This document shows, piece after piece, positions 14,684 to 21,961 of a stretch of 31,525 nucleotides of DNA (position 1 is its first letter; every line of letters begins with the position of its first letter). The stretch is taken from positions 1 to 31,525 of the forward strand of contig CAZNYC010000035.1 in assembly GCA_964577175.1 (NCBI GenBank), in the 5' to 3' direction. The notes under the pieces were generated by a model that was not told the DNA's origin, searched no databases, and saw only the letters and a list, made by a program, of their open reading frames with translations. A program made the translations under genes and the position numbers. Source of the DNA: BS750m-G62 sp964577175. GTDB lineage: Bacteria > Planctomycetota > Phycisphaerae > FEN-1346.

Positions 14684-17600
14684 CGTTCCGCCGTGTCATG
14701 CTCGTCCTGCTGCCGCTCCTGGCGGTCGGTTTCGTCTTCGCGGTCATGTGGTATCTGTACCGTGACTGGGAACGGAGCCTCGTGGACCGGCATCGCCCCC
14801 AGGTGCAGGAGCAGGAGGCGATGCCCGCCGGCGTCGTCGAGATGGAGACCGTCGGCGGCGTGGGGCACACCGTCACCGAGGATCTCTACCTTATCCGTAA
14901 GAACCGAACCGGGGACGTCGAGAGCGTCTTCATTGCCGACCGCGTCGTCCACTTCGACAAGCAGACCGCCGATATCTACCACCCGCAGATCGAGTTCTAC
15001 ACCGCCGGGGGCGAGGTCATCACCCTCCTCGCCGAACGCGCCCACATCAAGACACGCGGCGCCCTCACGGACGTGGAGGACATCGAGTCCGGACGCCTCT
15101 GGGGCAACGTCGTCCTGGAACACGACAACGGGACGCCCGACGACTACACCGACGACCTCCTCGTCGGCTTGGGCGAGGTGAGGTTCGACAACGAGGCGCA
15201 GGAGATCGCGACGGACGGTTCGGTCGTCATGACCGGCGAGGAGATGACGCTGACGGCCAGAAAGATGCGGATGGCGCTCGACCGCAACACCCGCCGCCTC
15301 AAAACGATGAAGTTCCTCGAGGACATCCTCATCACGTTCGAGGCGGACGAGGGCATGGGCGTGAGCCTGACGGCGCCGGCCCCGTCGGCCGGGGCCGCGG
15401 GGCAGGGCGAGGCGACGGCGTCGCCCGTGCCCGCCGAGCCCCCTCCGCCGGCGCCGAGGGAAACCGCGGACGAAGCCGCCGGGACGCCCGACCAGGCGGA
15501 AGACCTCGCGGACCTCTGGCGCATCGAACTCGCCGGCAACGTCGATGCCCGCCAGGACGTCCAGCAACTCCGCTGCGACGAACTGACGCTGTACAACCGC
15601 TCCCGCGGTCCGATGCCGGGCACCTCCGGCACGCCGGCCGCAGGTCCGCGCGGCCGCAGCGCGACCGCCGCCCCGGCGGCCGCAGAGACGGCGGGCGGTG
15701 CGGCGTCGGACGCCGAGGCACCCAGGGCCGAGGAAACCGAGGCCGCCCGCGACCTCGAACCCCTCATGACGGTCGTCGCGGACGGCCCCCTCACCATCAC
15801 GCCCGTGCCCGCCGACCGGCGCCAGGAACTCGGCGACGAGCCGTACCGCGTCACGGCCAGGGGCGAGCCGGCGGTCGTCGAGGACGGCGAGACGCACATC
15901 ACCGGCCACGTCGTCCGGTACAACACGCGGACGGGCGCCGGCACGGTCATCGGCGAGGATGCGCCGATGCGGTTGGAGCAGCCGGACCGGCTCCTGCTGA
16001 CGGGGGATCGGCTCGACTTCGACCGCGCCGCCGCCACCGCCGAGGTGAGCGGCGCCGGCCGCCTCCTGGCCCGCATCCAAACGGCCGGCCTCACGGGCAC
16101 CGCTGCGCCGCGCGGCCCCGAGGGCGGGGCGGAGACCGCATCAGCCGGCGCCGCCCCGCCGGACACGACCGCCGCCGGCACCGAGTCAGATGACGCTGAC
16201 GCCGACGGCCTCGACGCCACGTGGGAGAAAGGGCTCCGCCTCACGTTCTACCGCCTGCCGGAGGACGCGAGCCAGGGGCTGGGCGAGATCCGGCAGGCCC
16301 GCTTCCGCGGCAACGCCGTCGTCAAGCAGGCCGATGGGCTGCTCGAGGGCGACGACCTCACGATCGACTTCTTCCCGGCCGAGGGCGACCAGGACCAGGC
16401 GCTGCAGCGGCTCGTCGGCCACGGGGACGTGTTCTTGAAGAACGCGCCCGTCGGCGGAACGGGAACGGACGACGCCGCCCAGGTCGGCGACATCGCCGCC
16501 GACGACCTCGACATCCGCTTCGCGCGGGACTCAGGCGGCGGGGCGCAGCCCACCCGCCTCGACGCCGCCGGCGACGTCGCCATCAATGATCCCCAGGGGA
16601 AGATCCGCAGCCAGAAACTCACCGTCACATTCGGCAAGTCTGAGGAGGGCAACACGGAGGCCCGGTTCCTGGAGGCCCGCGGCGACGTGCTCATCGACCG
16701 CGAGGATCTCCACGCCGAGGGCGACCACGTGCGGCGGGATACCGCCGAGGGCACCCTCCTGCTCGAAGGCAAGCCCGCCCGGGCCCGGCGGGGCGAGTCG
16801 CGCATCGTCGGGCCGCGCATCACCTTCTCCCGCGAGGACGGCCGGGCCACCGTTACCGGGGCGGGGGAACTCGAGGTCCCCGCCACGACGGACCTTCGCG
16901 GCCGGCCGCGCGAGACGCCCGAGCCGCTCCTGGTCACCTGGACCCGCCACATGCACTTCGCGGACGAGCGGAACTTCGCCCGCTTCGACGGCGACGTGAC
17001 GGCCCGGACGGGCGGCACGGACCTGGCCTGCCGCCGCCTGTGGGTCCACTTCGCCGACGCGACCCAACCGGCAGAACCCGCTGAACCGGCGGCCGAGGAG
17101 GCGCCCGCGGACGACGGCGTCCAGAACCTCTTCGGCCGCAAGCGGCTCGTCCGTGTCCTCGCCGAGAAGGACGTGACGGCGGTCGACCAGCGGCTGGAGG
17201 GCGGCGAGGCCATTCGTCACCGCATGGAAATCACCGGCGACAACCTCACCTATCTGGAAGAGAGCCGCAAGGCCTACATGCACGGCCCCGGGCGGCTGCG
17301 CATCCTGGCCCGGCAGCGCGCCGAGGCGGACGCCGCGCCCGCCGACAGCCTGACGCCCAAGGACGTCGACGCCGCCTGGCAGGGGCCGGTGCCCGACGGC
17401 TACGCCCGCACCGGCGTCGCCTGGGCCGACAGCATGGCCTACGACGGCGTGAGCAGCCAGGGGTATTTCAAGGGCGACGTGGTCGCCGTCCACACCGGCC
17501 GCGGCGTCCCCGGCGAGCAGGGCAGCACCCGCCGCGACCCGACGAACACCCGCATCACGAGCGAGGACCTCCAGATCGTCTTCGCCGAGCGGCCCGGTCC

Positions 17601-17970
17601 GTCCGCCGCGGCCGCCCCCCCCCCGGTCGACGTGCCGCGCCAGGAGCAGATGCGCGTCGAGAAACTCATCGCCCGCGGCGAGGTGCTTCTGTGGATCGAC
17701 GAGCGGCGCGGGTCGGCCGAACGGCTCATCTATCAGCGGGAGCCGGAACTCGTTCGCCTGTACCGCGGCCCGGAACCGAACGAATGGGCCCGGCTGTGGC
17801 GGGAGAACGAGGCGACGCAGGAGTTCGGCCAGATCGCCGCCCGCACCATCACCTACAACCCCAACACGGGGCGGGTCGACGTGGTGGACCAGCAGGTCCT
17901 CACGCTCTCCCCGGAACCCTCGCCGGAGCCGAAGCCGCCGCCCCCGTTCGTGCCCGGGCCGCTGGACTGA
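14680..17970 (+). CDS. Giant LptC/OstA-like lipopolysaccharide transport protein
   Basis: A 1096-residue protein with one N-terminal membrane helix (5-26) and a large periplasmic part. Residues 30-225 resemble LptC, with repeated beta-jelly-roll phrases (IADRVVHFDKQTADIYHPQIEFYT, LWGNVVLEHDNGTPDDY). Later segments (about 283-475, 512-790, 830-1080) repeat OstA/LptA-like patterns such as LQGNV/GDVxxx-D and 'arms' of alternating strands. They are joined by Ala/Pro/Glu-rich linkers (229-280, 307-360, 480-512, 795-812). It sits exactly where E. coli has lptC-lptA after kdsD-kdsC, and is several times larger than either. The likely role is a periplasmic bridge for lipopolysaccharide made of many jelly rolls. 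A Pro-rich tail ends it. No lptB follows in this window. Confidence 0.75.
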   Translation: MTFRRVMLVLLPLLAVGFVFAVMWYLYRDWERSLVDRHRPQVQEQEAMPAGVVEMETVGGVGHTVTEDLYLIRKNRTGDVESVFIADRVVHFDKQTADIYHPQIEFYTAGGEVITLLAERAHIKTRGALTDVEDIESGRLWGNVVLEHDNGTPDDYTDDLLVGLGEVRFDNEAQEIATDGSVVMTGEEMTLTARKMRMALDRNTRRLKTMKFLEDILITFEADEGMGVSLTAPAPSAGAAGQGEATASPVPAEPPPPAPRETADEAAGTPDQAEDLADLWRIELAGNVDARQDVQQLRCDELTLYNRSRGPMPGTSGTPAAGPRGRSATAAPAAAETAGGAASDAEAPRAEETEAARDLEPLMTVVADGPLTITPVPADRRQELGDEPYRVTARGEPAVVEDGETHITGHVVRYNTRTGAGTVIGEDAPMRLEQPDRLLLTGDRLDFDRAAATAEVSGAGRLLARIQTAGLTGTAAPRGPEGGAETASAGAAPPDTTAAGTESDDADADGLDATWEKGLRLTFYRLPEDASQGLGEIRQARFRGNAVVKQADGLLEGDDLTIDFFPAEGDQDQALQRLVGHGDVFLKNAPVGGTGTDDAAQVGDIAADDLDIRFARDSGGGAQPTRLDAAGDVAINDPQGKIRSQKLTVTFGKSEEGNTEARFLEARGDVLIDREDLHAEGDHVRRDTAEGTLLLEGKPARARRGESRIVGPRITFSREDGRATVTGAGELEVPATTDLRGRPRETPEPLLVTWTRHMHFADERNFARFDGDVTARTGGTDLACRRLWVHFADATQPAEPAEPAAEEAPADDGVQNLFGRKRLVRVLAEKDVTAVDQRLEGGEAIRHRMEITGDNLTYLEESRKAYMHGPGRLRILARQRAEADAAPADSLTPKDVDAAWQGPVPDGYARTGVAWADSMAYDGVSSQGYFKGDVVAVHTGRGVPGEQGSTRRDPTNTRITSEDLQIVFAERPGPSAAAAPPPVDVPRQEQMRVEKLIARGEVLLWIDERRGSAERLIYQREPELVRLYRGPEPNEWARLWRENEATQEFGQIAARTITYNPNTGRVDVVDQQVLTLSPEPSPEPKPPPPFVPGPLD

Positions 17971-17998
17971 CCCACCGCACCGCGTTACCCGGCATTAA

Positions 17999-18157
17999 GA
18001 GCCTATCCGGATAACCCCTCGGCGGCCCGAGGCCGAGCGAGGCGGCCGCGGGCAAGGAGGGCGAAGCAGGCAACCCGTCTCTGGGTTGGCGATGCAGCCC
18101 GACGCCGCACCCGGCCGCCGCAGCCGGCCGAAGCCGGAGGGTTATTCGGATAGGCGC
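17999..18157. mobile_element. MITE-like element with 19-bp TIRs and TAA duplications
   Basis: Terminal inverted repeats GAGCCTATCCGGATAACCC (17999-18017) and its near-complement at 18139-18157 match at 17 of 19 positions. TAA flanks both ends (17996-17998 and 18158-18160). The 159-bp element contains no gene but has internal hairpins, for example AACCC-N6-GGGTT. The termini and the T-N-A target duplication resemble those of IS5-family (IS1031/IS427-type) insertion sequences, so it is probably a non-autonomous derivative. It is inserted 28 bp after the LptC-like gene stop. Confidence 0.7.
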
Positions 18158-18197
18158 TAAGCCCGGCCGCCCGCATCCCGCATCCAGGAGGCAACCG

Positions 18198-18692
18198 ATG
18201 GACGCACTCGACGCCCTCCGCACCCGCCGCTCCTGTCGCACGTTCGACGACCGCGAGGTGGACCGCAACCTCGTGGAGCAGGTCGTGGAGGCCGGCCGCC
18301 TGGCCGCCACCGCCCGCAACGAGCAGCCGTGGGAGTTCGTCGTCGTCACGCACGCCGACGACCGAGCCCGCATCGCCGAAGCGACCGACCACGGCCCGTT
18401 CATCGCCGACGCACCCGTCTGCATCGTCGTCCTCGCGGCCGACACGAAGTACTACCTGGAGGACGGGTCCGCGGCCACGCAGAACCTGCTGGTGGCGGCC
18501 CACGCCCTCGGCCTGGCCGCCTGCTGGGTCGCGGGCGATAAGAAGCCGTACGCCGAGAAGATCGTTGAGGAGGTAGGCGCCCCGGAGGGCATGCGCCTGG
18601 TGGCGATGGTGGCGATCGGGTACGCGGCGGGCGATCTGCCCGAACCCGAGAAACGGTCTCTCCAGGACGTCCTCCATTGGGACCGGTTCTGA
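18198..18692 (+). CDS. Small nitroreductase-family flavoprotein
   Basis: A 164-residue FMN-dependent oxidoreductase of the nitroreductase fold. RTRRSCRTFDDREV and AATARNEQPWEFVVV near the start bind FMN phosphate; GSAATQNLLVAAHALGLAACWVAG is the usual dimer/FMN helix. AGGAGG precedes the ATG. The substrate is unknown; members reduce nitro compounds, quinones or flavins. It ends 246 bp before the Memo-AMMECR1 gene, which has its own promoter, so a link to that system is only positional. A second, divergent paralogue lies at 26497-26997. Confidence 0.88.
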   Translation: MDALDALRTRRSCRTFDDREVDRNLVEQVVEAGRLAATARNEQPWEFVVVTHADDRARIAEATDHGPFIADAPVCIVVLAADTKYYLEDGSAATQNLLVAAHALGLAACWVAGDKKPYAEKIVEEVGAPEGMRLVAMVAIGYAAGDLPEPEKRSLQDVLHWDRF

Positions 18693-18729
18693 GCGCGCGT
18701 GTGGCCCGGCCGGGAGAGGCGCCGCGTGC

Positions 18730-18752
18730 CACCGATTGCTTGTCAATCGGTG
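18730..18752. repeat. Perfect 9-bp hairpin after the first nitroreductase gene
   Basis: CACCGATTG (18730-18738), loop CTTGT, CAATCGGTG (18744-18752). It lies 38 bp after the nitroreductase stop and could help end or stabilise that transcript, but no T-tract follows. Confidence 0.5.
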
Positions 18753-18855
18753 CGCCCCGACCACAGAACACGGATTGGAAAGCCCGCCCCGGCACCCGCC
18801 CCGCCCGCGTTAGCGGTGTCGTGCCGGGAAGACCGCCGCGTGGAAAACGCCCCCG

Positions 18856-18884
18856 TTGTCTCGAACCCCTGCGGGCACTATAAT
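18856..18884 (+). promoter_or_regulatory. Promoter of the AmmeMemoRadiSam cluster
   Basis: TTGTCT (18856-18861), 17-base spacer, perfect TATAAT (18879-18884). This is the best sigma-70-like promoter in the window. The start would be near 18891, about 48 nt before the Memo-AMMECR1 ATG. Confidence 0.65.
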
Positions 18885-18901
18885 CCTTGCGCAACGCAAG
18901 G
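18885..18901. promoter_or_regulatory. Perfect inverted repeat at the predicted start site, possible operator
   Basis: CCTTGCG-CAA-CGCAAGG is a perfect 7-bp inverted repeat that begins directly after the TATAAT and covers the expected transcription start. Such a position suits a repressor site or an RNA 5' hairpin. Confidence 0.45.
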
Positions 18902-18938
18902 CCCACATTCGTTTTGTCCCATGCAGGAAAGGCGTCCC

Positions 18939-20585
18939 ATGACCGGCCGAGGATCGTGGTCGATGCGGGTGTGCGGTGCGCTTCTGCTCGTGGTCGGATT
19001 CGCCGCGGCGTCGTGCTCGGCCGAGGACGCCGAGCCGGCCGGCGCTTCGCCACCCGAGCAGACGGAGGCGGCGAAGCCCGTCCCCTCTGCCGACCCCTCC
19101 GTTTCCGCTGCGCCCACCGCCGACAGTCCCCCCGAGCCCTCCACCGAACCCCAGCCCGCCGGCAAGGTCCATCCGTGCGCCGGGGCAGGGCGATGGTTCC
19201 CCGACGGCGAAGCCGCCCTCGCCAAGGTCGTCGACGGCTACCTCGATGTGAAGAAGCCGGCCATCGATGCGTCGCCCCTCGCCCTCATCGTGCCGCACGC
19301 GGGGTACCGCTTCAGCGGCGCCTGCGCGGGCCGCGCCTACGCCGCACTGAAGGGCCACGACTACGACCGCGTGATCCTGATCGGCCTGAGCCACACGCGG
19401 CCGCTTCGCAAGGCCTCCGTCCTGCGCGTCGACGCGTACGAGACGCCGCTCGGGTCCATCCCGGTGGACCTGGCGGCCTGCGATGCGCTCCTGGCCTCGC
19501 CCGTCGTGACGGAGCAGCCGGCCTGCCACCGCGTGGAATGGTCGTGCGAGAACCAGTTGCCGTTCCTCCAACGCGTCCTCGGCAATTTCAAAATGGTCGA
19601 ACTGCTGGTCGGCGACCTGACCGACGCCGACCGCGCGACCCTCGCAGAGGTCGTCCGCTCGCTCATCGACGAAAAGACGCTCCTCGTCGTCAGCAGCGAC
19701 TTCACGCACTTCGGACCCAACTACCGGTACGTGCCGTTTAAGAAGAACGTCCGGCAGAACCTCAAGCGCCTGAACGCCGAGGCCGCCGGCGCCCTGTGCC
19801 GGGCCGACCTGGACGCCTGGGAGCATCACCTCGACACGACCCACGACACCATCTGCGGCGCGAGCGGCATCGGCCTCTTCCTGAAGGTCGTGGAGCCGTT
19901 CGGCGACCTGTGCGCCGCCCGCGTCGCGATGGACATGAGCGGCGAAATGACCGGCGACTGGACCAACTCCGTCACCTACACGTCGCTGGTGTTCTGGCGG
20001 AGCCAGGAAGGGCTGACCGAGGCCGAGCGGCAGACCCTCCTTCGCCTGGCCCGCGACGCCGTCACGCACTTCCTGGAGACGGGCAAGCCGCCGGAGGTCG
20101 ACGCGGACGACGCCGACCTGACGCCCGCCCTCCAGGCCCGCCGCGCCGCCTTCGTCACGCTGAAGAACGGCGGCCGGCTGCGGGGATGCATCGGCCACAT
20201 CCAGGGCGTGGAGCCGCTGTATGAGTCGGTCGTCCGCAACGCCTGCAACGCGTGTCAGGATCACCGGTTCCGCAGCAACCCGATCACGAAAGAAGAGGTG
20301 AAGGATCTCGTGATCGAGATCTCCGTCCTCTCGCCCACGCGCCCGGTCGAGGACATCGCGGGCATCGTCATCGGCCGCGACGGCCTCATCATGGAGCGCG
20401 GCCGGCGGCGCGGCGTCTTCCTGCCGCAGGTCCCCATCGAGCAGGGGTGGGACCGCCTGGATTACCTCATCAACCTGTGCGGCAAATCGGGTCTGCCGAC
20501 CGGGGCGTGGCGGGACCCCGACACGAAACTGTACCGCTTCACCGCCCAGGTGTTCCGCGAGAAGAAGGAGGAATTCACCCGGTAG
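18939..20585 (+). CDS. Exported Memo-AMMECR1 fusion (AmmeMemoRadiSam proteins B and A)
   Basis: A 548-residue fusion with an N-terminal signal (MRVCGALLLVVGFAAASC) that ends in Cys26. The AASC context makes a possible, not perfect, lipobox. A Pro/Ala/Ser-rich tether (27-75) follows. The Memo domain (about 77-355) keeps H120 in PHAGYRFSG, H152 in GLSHTRP and C306 in TICGASG. These correspond to the metal-binding residues known in human MEMO1. EWSCENQLPFLQ and SSDFTHFG are also conserved. The AMMECR1 domain (about 360-545) has LRGCIGHIQ, NACQDHRF and the GVFLPQVP segment. GGAAAGG precedes the ATG at 18939. AMMECR1, Memo and a radical SAM enzyme form a conserved but functionally unknown set; the partner radical SAM gene is at 21962. 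Confidence 0.9.
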   Translation: MTGRGSWSMRVCGALLLVVGFAAASCSAEDAEPAGASPPEQTEAAKPVPSADPSVSAAPTADSPPEPSTEPQPAGKVHPCAGAGRWFPDGEAALAKVVDGYLDVKKPAIDASPLALIVPHAGYRFSGACAGRAYAALKGHDYDRVILIGLSHTRPLRKASVLRVDAYETPLGSIPVDLAACDALLASPVVTEQPACHRVEWSCENQLPFLQRVLGNFKMVELLVGDLTDADRATLAEVVRSLIDEKTLLVVSSDFTHFGPNYRYVPFKKNVRQNLKRLNAEAAGALCRADLDAWEHHLDTTHDTICGASGIGLFLKVVEPFGDLCAARVAMDMSGEMTGDWTNSVTYTSLVFWRSQEGLTEAERQTLLRLARDAVTHFLETGKPPEVDADDADLTPALQARRAAFVTLKNGGRLRGCIGHIQGVEPLYESVVRNACNACQDHRFRSNPITKEEVKDLVIEISVLSPTRPVEDIAGIVIGRDGLIMERGRRRGVFLPQVPIEQGWDRLDYLINLCGKSGLPTGAWRDPDTKLYRFTAQVFREKKEEFTR

Positions 20586-20604
20586 CGTGAACGCGCAGCA
20601 CGGG

Positions 20605-20682
20605 GCGCGGCGGGTCTCCGCACCCGCCGCGCAGAAAGCAATGACCGATTGGAGGGCGGTGGGGGCGGAGCCCCGCCGCGCA
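20605..20682. repeat. Paired palindromes, GCGGYGGGT family (copy A2)
   Basis: Hairpin 1 pairs 20605-20615 (GCGCGGCGGGT) with 20622-20632 around CTCCGC, a perfect 11-bp stem. Hairpin 2 (about 20656-20680) has GCGGTGGGG against CCCCGCCGC with one mismatch. The arrangement and order are the same as at 3601-3680. It fills the gap between the Memo-AMMECR1 and DUF362 genes. Confidence 0.75.
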
Positions 20683-20698
20683 TGACGCGATAAAATAT

Positions 20699-21775
20699 AT
20701 GACGCCCAAGCCCCATTCCGTTTCCCGCCGCCGCTTCCTGACCCGCGCGGCGGCCGCCTCGACGGCCCTGGCCGGCGCAGCCGCCGGCCTGCCGCTCGCC
20801 TCCTGCGCGAAGAGCGAGCCGGAATCCGCGTCGCAGACGGGCGGCCCGGCGGCGGATTCGAAGCAAGGCACGCGGGTCGTCGTCATCCGTCACGAGTCCC
20901 TCGCGGCCGATGCCAAGGCCGCCTCGCCCGACCGCGTCCGCGACCTCCTCGACGAGGCCGCCAAGGCCCTCGGCGATGCCGACCGCGCCGCCGACGCCTG
21001 GGCCCGCTGGTTCCGGCCGGACGACCGCCTCGCCGTCAAGGTCAACTGCCTGGGCCTGCCCACGCGGCCGGTCGTGGCCGAGGGGTTTGTCCGGGCCCTC
21101 GCCGCCTGCGACCTGGACCCCGACCACGCCATCCTCTGGGACCGCTCGAACCGCGAACTCCGCCGCGCCGGCTATCGCCTGCGGGCCCGCGGCAAGGGCG
21201 TCCGCTGTTACGGGACCGACGCGCTGGCCTCGCGCGGCAACGGGGGCTATTCACGCGACGTATACTCCAGCGGCAAGACGGGCAGCCTCATCAGCCGCAT
21301 CATTACCGACGAGTCGAGCGCCCTCGCGAGCGCCGCCGTCCTGAAGGACCACAACCTGGCGGGGCTCACCGCCGTCATGAAGAACTTCTTCGGGGCCATC
21401 CACAACCCGAATAAGTATCACGATAACCACTGCGACCCGTTCATCGCCGACGCGTGCGCCCAGCAGCCGATCCGCAGCCGCCTCCGCCTCGCGGTCTGCG
21501 ACGCCGGCCGGCCCCAGTACCAGGGCGGCCCGGCGTCCCGGCCGCGGTGGCAGTGGCCGTACGGCGGCCTCATCCTCAGCACCGACCCCGTCGCCGCCGA
21601 CGCCGTCGGACGCGAGATCCTGCTTCGCAAACGCGCAGCCGTCGGCATGAAACCGCTGGCGGACGACGGCCGGCCGGTCCGCTACCTGGCTTCCGGGGCC
21701 GCGCGCGGCCTGGGCACGGCCGACCTCGCGCGCATCGAAGTCGTCAGTATCGGCAAGCCGTGGCTGGAGGTGTGA
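20699..21775 (+). CDS. DUF362 protein with Tat signal and lipobox
   Basis: A 358-residue protein starting with a twin-arginine signal (SRRRFLTRAAAA, residues 9-20) and a clean lipobox LASC (Cys36), so it should be a Tat-exported lipoprotein. The rest matches DUF362: RLAVKVNCLGLPTRPVVAEGFVRAL, DHAILWDRSNRELRRAGY, KDHNLAGLTAVMKNFFGAIHNPNKYHDNHC, and GGLILSTDPVAADAVGREIL. No ferredoxin CxxCxxC motif is present, although some DUF362 proteins have one. Function is unknown. Sitting between the two AmmeMemoRadiSam genes with the same kind of export signal, it looks like part of that system. No good ribosome site is visible before the ATG. Confidence 0.85.
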   Translation: MTPKPHSVSRRRFLTRAAAASTALAGAAAGLPLASCAKSEPESASQTGGPAADSKQGTRVVVIRHESLAADAKAASPDRVRDLLDEAAKALGDADRAADAWARWFRPDDRLAVKVNCLGLPTRPVVAEGFVRALAACDLDPDHAILWDRSNRELRRAGYRLRARGKGVRCYGTDALASRGNGGYSRDVYSSGKTGSLISRIITDESSALASAAVLKDHNLAGLTAVMKNFFGAIHNPNKYHDNHCDPFIADACAQQPIRSRLRLAVCDAGRPQYQGGPASRPRWQWPYGGLILSTDPVAADAVGREILLRKRAAVGMKPLADDGRPVRYLASGAARGLGTADLARIEVVSIGKPWLEV

Positions 21776-21798
21776 AAAACGAGACGCAGCGGTTTAAC

Positions 21799-21926
21799 GT
21801 TGTCATTCCGAGCGAGCGCAGCGAGCCGAGGAATCTCGCCGTGGCCTTTGCCGTCGCACGGCCGTGAGCCAACCACCACGGCGAGACCCCTCGGCGCGCC
21901 CCTTCGGGGCGGCTCGGGGTGACAAC
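21799..21926. repeat. Large hairpin repeat, TGTCATTC family (copy D1)
   Basis: The outer arms GTTGTCATTCCGAG (21799-21812) and CTCGGGGTGACAAC (21913-21926) pair with two mismatches. Inner arms around GAATCTCGCCGTGG and CCACGGCGAGA extend the stem. The right half (21875-21924) is 49/50 identical to 23537-23586. It lies between the DUF362 and radical SAM genes. Confidence 0.8.
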
Positions 21927-21961
21927 CAAGGACCGCTTGACTCGCCGCGCAGGAACCTGAC

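Noticed and set aside
14620..16080. Long minus-strand open frame opposite the LptC-like gene
   Set aside because: No start signal, no motif and compositionally biased; the plus-strand gene is overlap-coupled to kdsC.
18693..18938. Extension of the Memo-AMMECR1 protein upstream of 18939
   Set aside because: The frame stays open to 18699, but that stretch contains the promoter TATAAT and the inverted repeat; the signal peptide and ribosome site support 18939.
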